Under the pieces are notes generated by a model. The model was given only the letters and a program-made list of their open reading frames with translations. It made no database searches and was not told the DNA's origin. Below are positions 7,007-13,290 of a DNA stretch of 28,643 bases, one piece after another. Position 1 is the first letter of the stretch, and each line of letters opens with the position of its first letter. Both the position numbers and the translations under genes were made by a program. Source of the stretch: Indioceanicola sp046045995 (GTDB taxonomy: Bacteria; Pseudomonadota; Alphaproteobacteria; Azospirillales; Azospirillaceae); NCBI GenBank assembly GCA_046045995.1, contig JBJOKR010000034.1:1-28643 (forward strand), written 5' to 3'.

Positions 7007-7810
7007 TTACAGGTTGCGCACCTGCATCTGGATCGGGCCCTCCGCCCGGCCGTGGATGAACTGGTCGACATAGGGATTGCCGGACCGGTCGATCTCGCCC
7101 ACCGGGCCCACCCAGATCAGTTTGCCCTGGTACAGCATGGCGATGCGGTCGGCGATCTTGCGGGCCGATGCCATGTCATGGGTGATGGACAGGGTGGTGG
7201 CGCCCAGGTCCTTCACGCATTTCACGATCAGGTCGTTGATCACGTCGGCCATGATCGGGTCCAGGCCGGTGGTGGGTTCGTCGAAGAAGATGATCTCCGG
7301 CTGGGTCGCCACGGCGCGGGCCAGGCCTACCCGCTTCTGCATGCCGCCGGACAGTTCGGCGGGGAACAGGTCCCCCACCTCCGGCTTCAGGCCGACGGCG
7401 GCCAGGGTGGCGATGGCCCTGTCCTTCGCCTCCCTCCGGGGCATGCGGCGGCCCTGGATCAGGCCGAAGGCCACGTTCTCCCAGACGGGCAGGCTGTCGA
7501 ACAGGGCCGCGCCCTGGAACAGCATGCCGAACTTGGTCAGCATCCGCTCCCGGTCGCGCCCGCCCACATGGGTCGTATCCTCCCCGTCGATACGGATGGT
7601 GCCGCGGTCGGGCTGGAGGATGCCCAGGATGCATTTCAGCAGCACCGACTTGCCCGTCCCGGACCCGCCGATGATGACGACGCTTTCGCCGCGCTTCACC
7701 GTCAGGTCCACGCCGTCCAGCACAACCTTCGGCCCGAAGGCCTTGCGCACGCCCTCCAGGCTGATCTTCGGGATGTCGCCGTTGCCGTTGCCGTTGCCGG
7801 TCGTGCTCAT
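7007..7810 (-). CDS. mlaF: Phospholipid ABC transporter ATP-binding protein MlaF
   Basis: This 267-residue ATPase has Walker A GGSGTGKS (about 48-55), a Q-loop (MLFQGAALFDSL), signature LSGGMQKR, Walker B IIFFDEP and switch His THDMA. The 'LFQGAALFDSL' Q-loop and the 'PTTGLDP' pattern are typical of the MlaF/Ttg2A group that drives retrograde or anterograde phospholipid movement between the membranes. The ATG (7808-7810) overlaps the mlaE stop as ATGA. The N-terminus contains an Asn-Gly repeat from a hexanucleotide repeat. No mlaD-like substrate-binding gene follows, since the next gene is inositol-phosphate synthase on the same strand about 100 bp away. Confidence 0.93.
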   Translation of the reverse strand: MSTTGNGNGNGDIPKISLEGVRKAFGPKVVLDGVDLTVKRGESVVIIGGSGTGKSVLLKCILGILQPDRGTIRIDGEDTTHVGGRDRERMLTKFGMLFQGAALFDSLPVWENVAFGLIQGRRMPRREAKDRAIATLAAVGLKPEVGDLFPAELSGGMQKRVGLARAVATQPEIIFFDEPTTGLDPIMADVINDLIVKCVKDLGATTLSITHDMASARKIADRIAMLYQGKLIWVGPVGEIDRSGNPYVDQFIHGRAEGPIQMQVRNL

Positions 7811-8577
7811 GAGAAGAAGATCCCCGTCAGCAGGTAGTTCAGCACCAGGATCATGATGGAGGCGCTGACCACCGCGTTCGTCGTGGCCGTGCCCACACCC
7901 TGCGCCCCGCCGCGGGAGTGGTAGCCGTGGTAGCAGCCCATCAGGGAGATGACGAAGCCGAAGGCCGCCGCCTTCACCAGGCCGGAGACCACGTCCATCA
8001 CCTCCAGATACTGCCAGGTGTTGCGGATGTAGGTGGAAGGGTTGAAGTCCAGCCGGTAAACGCTGACCAGGAAGCCGCCGAACACACCGATGATGTCCGC
8101 CACAAGCACCAGCAGGGGCAGCATGGTGACCCCGGCGATCAGGCGCGGGGCGATCAGGTATTTGAACGGGTTGGTGCTGAGCGTGGTCAGCGCGTCAACC
8201 TGTTCCGTCACCCGCATGGTGCCCAGCTCCGCCGCCATGGCGGCGCCGATGCGCCCGGCCACCATCAGCCCGGCCAGCACCGGCCCCAGCTCCCGGGTGA
8301 TGGACAGCACCACCACCGTGGCGATGGCGCTTTCCGCCTCGAACCGGGAAAAGCCGCTGTAGCTCTGTAGCGCCAGGACCATGCCGGTGAAGATGGCGGT
8401 CAGCCCCACCACCGGCAGGCTGTAATAGCCGATGTCCAGCATCTGCCGCCCGATATGCCGGAAATAGAAGGGCGGGCGCACACAATGGGACAGGGCCAGA
8501 AGCGTGAACATGGCAAGCCGGCCCGTCGCCTCCAGGAAGGACAGGAAGGTGCGGCCGATGGGGCTGAGCAATGGCAT
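7807..8577 (-). CDS. mlaE: Phospholipid ABC transporter permease MlaE
   Basis: This 256-residue inner-membrane protein has the MlaE/YrbE permease features: an N-terminal amphipathic stretch, a hydrophobic segment at YYSLPVVGLTAIFTGMV, the conserved ELGPVLAGLMVAGRIGAAMAAELGTM block (about 106-131), the EQVDAL motif, and three to four further membrane segments ending in LNYLLTGIFFS. Length is normal. It is translationally coupled to mlaF by a 4-bp overlap and follows the threonine aldolase gene after an 83-bp gap, so mlaEF may have its own promoter there. A CTATAT box lies near 8609, but no good -35 was found. It works with MlaF and an MCE-domain MlaD encoded elsewhere. Confidence 0.93.
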   Translation of the reverse strand: MPLLSPIGRTFLSFLEATGRLAMFTLLALSHCVRPPFYFRHIGRQMLDIGYYSLPVVGLTAIFTGMVLALQSYSGFSRFEAESAIATVVVLSITRELGPVLAGLMVAGRIGAAMAAELGTMRVTEQVDALTTLSTNPFKYLIAPRLIAGVTMLPLLVLVADIIGVFGGFLVSVYRLDFNPSTYIRNTWQYLEVMDVVSGLVKAAAFGFVISLMGCYHGYHSRGGAQGVGTATTNAVVSASIMILVLNYLLTGIFFS

Positions 8578-8660
8578 GAAGGCGGAACCCGGTGCTGTGG
8601 TGCCCCTGCGATATAGCAGCGGCGGGGCGGAAGGGCACCCCCCGCTTGCGGGCGGGGCGG

Positions 8661-9695
8661 CTATGCCGGTCGGGCGAGGGCGGCGGCGGCCGCGATGATC
8701 CCGTCCACCTCCGCCGCGGTGGTGTTCCAGGCGCAGACCAGGCGGATGACGGTGCCGTCCCAGCGATAGAAGCCGAAGCCCTGCGCCTCCAACCCCGCGA
8801 TGACCGGTTCGGGCAGGGCCACGAACACCTCATTCGCCTGGACCGGGTCGCGCAGGGCGGCCCCGGGCAGGCGGGCCAGCCCGTCGGCGAGGCGGCTTGC
8901 CATTGCATTGGCATGGCGGGCCAGGTCCAGCCACAGCCCATCGGCCAGATAAGCGTCCAACTGGGCGGAGAAGAAGCGCATCTTGCTGAACAACTGCGCC
9001 GCCCGCTTGCGCCGGTAGCCGAGATCCCGGGCCAGGTCGGGGTTGAAGATCACCACCGCCTCCGCCGCCAGACAGCCGTTCTTGGTGGCGCCGAAGGACA
9101 GGATATCCACCCCGGCGCGCCAGGTCACATCCGCCGGGCGGCAGCCCAGATGGGCCACGGCATTGGCGAAACGGGCCCCGTCCATATGCACCGTCATGCC
9201 CCGGGCCTTGGCGATGGCGGACAGGGCCGCCACCTCCTCCGGCGAATAGACGGTTCCTGACTCGGTCGCGTTGGTCAGCGAAAGGGCGGCGGGCTGCACC
9301 GCGTGGACCGACCCATACCACGCTTTCTCCAGCCCACGCTCCAAGGTGGCGGGGGCGATCCTGCCGTGGTCGCCGTCCAGCAGGACCAGCTTGGCCCCGC
9401 CGGTGAACATCTCCGGCGCGCCGCATTCATCCATGGTCACATGGCTTTCCCGGTGGCACCAGACGCTGCCCCAGGGTGGGGTCATGGCCCATAGGGACAA
9501 GGAATTGGCTGCGGTGCCGGTCGCCACCGGAAACACGGCGCAGTCCCGTTCGAACACCTCCGCCATGCGGGCGGCCATGCGCGCGGTGATCGGATCCTCC
9601 CCGTAGGAGGGAAGGGGACCCGCCCCGTTGGCGGCCACCACCGCGTCCATGATTGCCGGTGCGGCACCAGTGACGTTGTCGGATTTGAAGTTCAT
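8661..9695 (-). CDS. ltaE: Low-specificity L-threonine aldolase
   Basis: This 344-residue fold-type I PLP enzyme cleaves L-threonine or L-allo-threonine to glycine and acetaldehyde (EC 4.1.2.48 class). Visible features are the substrate region FKSDNVTG at the N-terminus, a PLP phosphate-binding VATGTAANSL (57-66), the HMDGARFANA motif with D172, which contacts the PLP nitrogen, and the Schiff-base lysine K205 in SFGATKNGCLAAE. Length and start (ATG at 9693-9695 opening directly on MNFKSDNVTG) match the family. It is a single gene on this strand between the membrane-anchored hypothetical and mlaE. The 8578-8660 spacer after it carries a CCCGC/GCGGG hairpin without a T run. Confidence 0.93.
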   Translation of the reverse strand: MNFKSDNVTGAAPAIMDAVVAANGAGPLPSYGEDPITARMAARMAEVFERDCAVFPVATGTAANSLSLWAMTPPWGSVWCHRESHVTMDECGAPEMFTGGAKLVLLDGDHGRIAPATLERGLEKAWYGSVHAVQPAALSLTNATESGTVYSPEEVAALSAIAKARGMTVHMDGARFANAVAHLGCRPADVTWRAGVDILSFGATKNGCLAAEAVVIFNPDLARDLGYRRKRAAQLFSKMRFFSAQLDAYLADGLWLDLARHANAMASRLADGLARLPGAALRDPVQANEVFVALPEPVIAGLEAQGFGFYRWDGTVIRLVCAWNTTAAEVDGIIAAAAALARPA

Positions 9696-9775
9696 GCCGG
9701 ATACCCTGCGGCTATCTGTGTCGACGGAAGGGGACCGCCGATCAGCATTCTGTGATATACAATTACGGGGAAGCG

Positions 9776-10267
9776 TTACTGGCCTGTCGTGGCCGGCGGC
9801 CGGAAGCTGTCGGAGATGGTGGGCCTTCCCTCCGCTCCCGGCGCCCCGGTCGGGATCGCGCCGGGATTGGCGGCGGCGGGATCGCCATTCGGGCTGGTTC
9901 CCGGCGCACTGCTTCCCGGCGGGATGGTGATCGGCACGCTGGTCTTGCCGTCCCGCGGGTCCAGCACACGGATCTGCTGGGTCCCGTCCGGCAGGGTGAT
10001 GTGCAGGATCGCGCGGGTATCGGTCGTCACCATCCGTTCGATCCGGCTGCCCGCCGGCAGGGTGGGCAGCGTGGCCGCGGTCGCGCCGGCACCAGGAACG
10101 GTACCGGGGGCGGCCACAGCCTCCGCCGGTTTGTCCTTGCCGAAGGCGCGGGGATGGTTGGGGTCTGTGGCGCGTTGGTATATCTCATACCCGATGAAGG
10201 CGAATCCGCCCAGGATCAGGGCGCCCATCACGGCCAGGAGTGTTTTGAGTGCCGCCACGGAGTGCAT
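9776..10267 (-). CDS. Small membrane-anchored protein with Pro/Ala-rich periplasmic part (hypothetical)
   Basis: This 163-residue protein has one N-terminal transmembrane segment (LLAVMGALILGGFAFIGYEIY, about 10-30), a Pro/Ala/Gly linker, a compact central segment with strands (SRIERMVTTDTRAILHITLP...QQIRVLDPRDGK, about 74-107), and a low-complexity tail. The middle resembles the small DUF6476-like proteins of alphaproteobacteria by memory, which I could not check. The ATG (10265-10267) lies inside the first codons of the divergent rluD gene, so the 5' ends overlap by 19 bp. No function can be assigned; topology suggests a single-pass inner-membrane protein facing the periplasm. Confidence 0.75.
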   Translation of the reverse strand: MHSVAALKTLLAVMGALILGGFAFIGYEIYQRATDPNHPRAFGKDKPAEAVAAPGTVPGAGATAATLPTLPAGSRIERMVTTDTRAILHITLPDGTQQIRVLDPRDGKTSVPITIPPGSSAPGTSPNGDPAAANPGAIPTGAPGAEGRPTISDSFRPPATTGQ

Positions 10268-11373
10268 CCCGCGTTGAGCCAGACCGCACCGGCCCGATCG
10301 GCCGGACGGAGGCTGAGGATATCGACGACGACCTCCTTCCCCCCGAGGGCGCAGGCCCGGACGGGGAGGGGGGGGAGGGCGCCGCCCTGGCCGCCGGCGG
10401 CGTGCTGAGCGTGCAGGTCTCCGCAGGGGACCGGCTGGATCGGGCCCTGGCCGACGCCCTGGCCGGGGTAGGCGGGGCGTTGGCCGAAGGCCTGTCCCGG
10501 TCGCGCCTGAAGTCCTTGATCGAGCAGGGCCGCGTGGCGGTGGGCGGTCAGACCATAGTGGATGCCTCCCACCGGGTCAAAGAAAGCGCGGCGGCGGTGG
10601 TGGACGTGCCCGCCGCCATCGCCCCCGTCCCCGCGGCGGAGGATATCCCGCTGGAAATCCTTTACGAGGATACGGACTTATTGGTCATCGACAAGCCGGC
10701 CGGGCTGGTCGTCCATCCCGGGGCCGGAAATCCCACCGGGACGCTGGTGAACGCCCTGCTGTTCCATTGCGGCGATCGGCTGTCCGGTATCGGCGGGGTG
10801 CGGCGGCCGGGCATCGTCCACCGGCTGGACAAGGACACATCCGGCCTGATGGTGGTGGCGAAGACCGACCGGGCGCATCAGGGGCTGACCGACCAGTTCG
10901 TGGACCGCACCCTGTCGCGCACCTATCTGGCCGTGGTCTGGGGCATGCCCGCCGTGCGGGAGGGGGAGCTGGAGGCGAATATCGGCCGCCACCCCAGCGA
11001 CCGCAAGCGCATGGCCGTTCTGGCCCGGGGCGGCAAGCCGGCGGTGACGCTCTACCGCGTCGTCCGGCCGACCGGGTTGCAGGCGACGCTGGTGGAATGC
11101 CGCCTGAAGACCGGTCGCACCCATCAGATCCGCGTCCACATGACGGAAATGGGGCATCCGCTGGTGGGGGATCCCCTGTATGGAAAGATCCGGCCCGCCC
11201 GGTTGAAGACCATTCAGGCGGAAGCGCGGGAGGCGGCCTTGTCCTTCCCCCGGCAGGCCTTGCATGCCGCGGCCCTGGAATTCATCCATCCCGTGACCGG
11301 GGGGGAGATGATGTTCGAGTCCGACCTGCCCGATGATATTCGTCACTTAATCGCGAAGCTGGAATCCGTATAG
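10249..11373 (+). CDS. rluD: 23S rRNA pseudouridine synthase RluD
   Basis: This 374-residue RluA-family enzyme makes pseudouridines in 23S rRNA helix 69. It has an S4 RNA-binding domain (about 55-110, with SRSRLKSLIEQGRVAVGG), then the catalytic domain with VIDKPAGLVVHPGAG (146-160) and HRLDKDTSGLMVVAKT (191-206), where D194 is the catalytic aspartate. The RTHQIRVHM motif lies near residue 290. The GTG at 10249 is chosen because AGGAG at 10236-10240 sits 8 bases upstream and a stop codon directly precedes it. This gives an acidic 50-residue leader before the S4 domain. GTG codons at 10402 and 10411 would give a shorter form. It is followed 63 bp later by rpoH. Confidence 0.93.
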   Translation: MPPRSASRVEPDRTGPIGRTEAEDIDDDLLPPEGAGPDGEGGEGAALAAGGVLSVQVSAGDRLDRALADALAGVGGALAEGLSRSRLKSLIEQGRVAVGGQTIVDASHRVKESAAAVVDVPAAIAPVPAAEDIPLEILYEDTDLLVIDKPAGLVVHPGAGNPTGTLVNALLFHCGDRLSGIGGVRRPGIVHRLDKDTSGLMVVAKTDRAHQGLTDQFVDRTLSRTYLAVVWGMPAVREGELEANIGRHPSDRKRMAVLARGGKPAVTLYRVVRPTGLQATLVECRLKTGRTHQIRVHMTEMGHPLVGDPLYGKIRPARLKTIQAEAREAALSFPRQALHAAALEFIHPVTGGEMMFESDLPDDIRHLIAKLESV

Positions 11374-11380
11374 TATAAAT
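11346..11380 (+). promoter_or_regulatory. Possible rpoH promoter
   Basis: An AT-rich box GTATAGTATAAAT (11368-11380) stands out in GC-rich DNA, overlapping the rluD stop and lying about 60 bp before rpoH. TATAGT or TATAAA could be a -10. The -35 is poor: CTTA at 11346-11349 lies 17 bases from CGTATAG and loosely resembles the alphaproteobacterial sigma32 pattern (CTTG, 17 bases, CYTATNT), which would allow autoregulation. Confidence 0.3.
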
Positions 11381-11436
11381 GCCCGAGTCAGCCGGTGGGG
11401 TATTCCGTCGGCCGCTTGGACTGAAGGGTTTGAACC

Positions 11437-12315
11437 ATGCCGACCCCGCCCGTCCCCGTCATCAATGCCGAAAGCAATCTGGCCCGCTATCTCCAGGAGA
11501 TCCGGAAGTTCCCGATGTTGGAACCGGATCAGGAGTTCATGCTGGCCAAGCGCTGGCAGGAACATGAGGACCCGGACGCCGCCGCCACCCTGGTCACCAG
11601 CCATCTGCGCCTGGTTGCGAAAATCGCCATGGGCTACCGCGGATACGGCCTGCCGCTGGCGGAGCTTATCTCCGAAGGCAATGTGGGCATGATGCAGGCG
11701 GTGAAGCGGTTCGACCCCGACCGCGGCTTCCGCCTTGCCACCTATGCCATGTGGTGGATTCGCGCCGCGATCCAGGAATACATCCTGCATTCCTGGTCCT
11801 TGGTGAAGATGGGCACCACGGCCGCGCAGAAGAAGCTGTTCTTCAATCTACGCAAGCTGAAGGGCCAGATGCAGGCCATCGATGACGGCGACCTCCCGCC
11901 CGAAACGGTGACCGCCATCGCCACCAAGCTGGACGTGCCGGAGGCGGATGTCGTCAACATGAACCGCCGGCTGGCCGCCCCGGACCATTCCCTGAACGCG
12001 CCGCTGCGCGTGGATGGGGATGGGGAGTGGCAGGACTGGCTGGTGGATGAACAGGAATCCCAGGAAATCCGCCTGGCCGAGCAGGAGGAACTGGGCAAGC
12101 GCAAGAAGCTGCTGGCCGCTGCTATGAAGACCCTGAACGAGCGGGAGCGGCATATCCTGATCGAGCGCCGCCTGAAGGACAACCCGACCACGCTGGAGGA
12201 TCTTTCCCAGCAATACGGCATCAGTCGTGAACGGGTGCGCCAGATCGAGGTGCGGGCCTTTGAAAAGCTGCAGAAGAGCATCAAGAACGCCGCCCTGGAA
12301 CAGAAGCTGGCGTAA
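11437..12315 (+). CDS. rpoH: RNA polymerase heat-shock sigma factor RpoH (sigma32)
   Basis: This 292-residue sigma factor directs transcription of chaperone and protease genes. It has the core-binding region 2.1-2.2 (LRLVAKIAMGYRGYGLPLAELISEGNVGMMQAVKRFD region, about 57-93), region 2.4 (ATYAMWWIRAAIQEYIL), the RpoH box QKKLFFNLRK at 131-140, which separates RpoH from other group 3 sigmas, and a region 4.2 helix-turn-helix (about 245-275, with YGISRERVRQIEVRAFEKL). The ATG at 11437 is preceded by GAAGGG. It is likely responsible for the clpS-clpA operon in this same window, whose upstream region has a sigma32-like sequence. Many alphaproteobacteria carry more than one rpoH, and which copy this is cannot be told here. 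Confidence 0.96.
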   Translation: MPTPPVPVINAESNLARYLQEIRKFPMLEPDQEFMLAKRWQEHEDPDAAATLVTSHLRLVAKIAMGYRGYGLPLAELISEGNVGMMQAVKRFDPDRGFRLATYAMWWIRAAIQEYILHSWSLVKMGTTAAQKKLFFNLRKLKGQMQAIDDGDLPPETVTAIATKLDVPEADVVNMNRRLAAPDHSLNAPLRVDGDGEWQDWLVDEQESQEIRLAEQEELGKRKKLLAAAMKTLNERERHILIERRLKDNPTTLEDLSQQYGISRERVRQIEVRAFEKLQKSIKNAALEQKLA

Positions 12316-12330
12316 CGCCCGGCCCCGTAG

Positions 12331-12468
12331 GTCGCAAGAAGGGGCGAAGCCCCGCATTGCGACGGCGCGTATGGACCCGGAATGGGGCGGTGTCGCAATC
12401 CGCTTCGCTGCTTGCGACCCACGGCCAGGGAAATCCCGTTGGTCGGAACGAGCAAAGCGAGGGCCGAC
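12331..12468. repeat. Cluster of intergenic palindromes after rpoH
   Basis: Three inverted repeats lie in a row. Hairpin 1 (12331-12363) pairs GTCGCAA with TTGCGAC and contains an inner GGGGC-GAA-GCCCC stem separated by matched three-base loops. Hairpin 2 (12392-12418) reuses the same GTCGCAA/TTGCGAC arms around a different core. Hairpin 3 (12442-12468) pairs GTCGG with CCGAC. No T run follows, so these are not ordinary terminators, although they could protect the rpoH mRNA 3' end. Reuse of the same arm in two hairpins suggests a REP-like repeat family. Confidence 0.65.
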
Positions 12469-12496
12469 GGCCCCAATGCACCAACCGTCGCCCCCG

Positions 12497-13159
12497 TTAC
12501 CCTTGGGGCTTCGGCGGGGGTGGGACGATATAGGCAACCTCCGCGTCCAACCGTCCGGCGCAGGCGATCTTGCCGGGATTGGCGGCGAAGGCATCCGCCG
12601 GCGGGGGCCGCAGGGTCACTTCCAGCAGCACCATGTCCACGACCCTCGGCCCGAAGGGTTCCGGCCTGTCCCGCCCCCGCCAGGCGTCTGAGCCGAACAG
12701 GCGCGACAAGTACCATTGTGCCCCTTCCGGGCCGTTCGGTGCCCCGGCGAGCAGCTCCTCCCGCAGGGCGGTGAACAGCTCCCGGCAGCCCTCCTCCGTC
12801 CGGGTGGCATCGGTGGCGACGGTGGAGAAATAGACCAGCACCCGCCGATCCTGGAAGCGGAAGAGGGTTCCCGCCCGCGGTGCCTCCCCCCGGGTGCGGT
12901 CGAGCTGCAACCGCCGCATCGCCCGGTCCAGATCCCGCTCCAGCCGCATCATGCCCCAGTCCAGCAGGGTGACCGGGGTGGTGGCCAGGAATTGGGAGAT
13001 TTCCGGACCCGCCGACTGGTCTGGCGGGGCAGGGGTGGCCGTGGGAGCCGGTGCCGCCGGGACGGAGGGCTGCGCCGGGGCAGGGGCCTGTCGGGCGTGG
13101 ACGGCGGGCGCGGTCAGCAGCAGCACTGCCGTGACGGCCGCGATGATGCCCCTGCCCAT
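12497..13159 (-). CDS. Secreted hypothetical protein
   Basis: This 220-residue protein is not a family I recognise. The ATG at 13157-13159 is preceded by a good ribosome site (AAGGGGGAT) and opens a signal peptide (GRGIIAAVTAVLLLTAPAVHA, cleavage near residue 22). A Pro/Ala linker to about residue 50 follows, then a folded domain with ISQFLATTPVTLLDWGMMRLERDLD, RFQDRRVLVYFSTVATDATRTEEGCRELF (a single Cys) and a second Cys in GKIACAGRLDAEVAYIVPPP near the end; the two could form a disulfide. It is probably periplasmic. The open frame extends upstream to 13294, but that part runs through the clpA terminator. It stands alone between rpoH (convergent) and clpA. Confidence 0.72.
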   Translation of the reverse strand: MGRGIIAAVTAVLLLTAPAVHARQAPAPAQPSVPAAPAPTATPAPPDQSAGPEISQFLATTPVTLLDWGMMRLERDLDRAMRRLQLDRTRGEAPRAGTLFRFQDRRVLVYFSTVATDATRTEEGCRELFTALREELLAGAPNGPEGAQWYLSRLFGSDAWRGRDRPEPFGPRVVDMVLLEVTLRPPPADAFAANPGKIACAGRLDAEVAYIVPPPPKPQG

Positions 13160-13232
13160 GCCGATCCCCCTTCGTGCCACCGATGCAGGGAGTATAGCCC
13201 GGATGGGGAGGGGGAAGAAGGCGGTGGCCCAG

Positions 13233-13264
13233 AAAAAAAGCCCCGGGACTACCCCGGGGCTTTT
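13233..13264 (-). terminator. Rho-independent terminator of clpS-clpA
   Basis: AAAAGCCCCGGG (13236-13247) pairs with CCCGGGGCTTTT (13253-13264) around a five-base loop, and seven A residues on the plus strand give a T run on the minus strand. It lies 27 bp after the clpA stop. Reading plus-ward it ends in TTTT, so it may work both ways. Confidence 0.92.
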
Positions 13265-13290
13265 CTGTTCCGTTGGCGGAATGATGGCGG

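Noticed and set aside
9696..9775. AT-rich TTGTATATC box upstream of ltaE as its promoter
   Set aside because: No -35 element at usable spacing was found, so it is not reported as a promoter.
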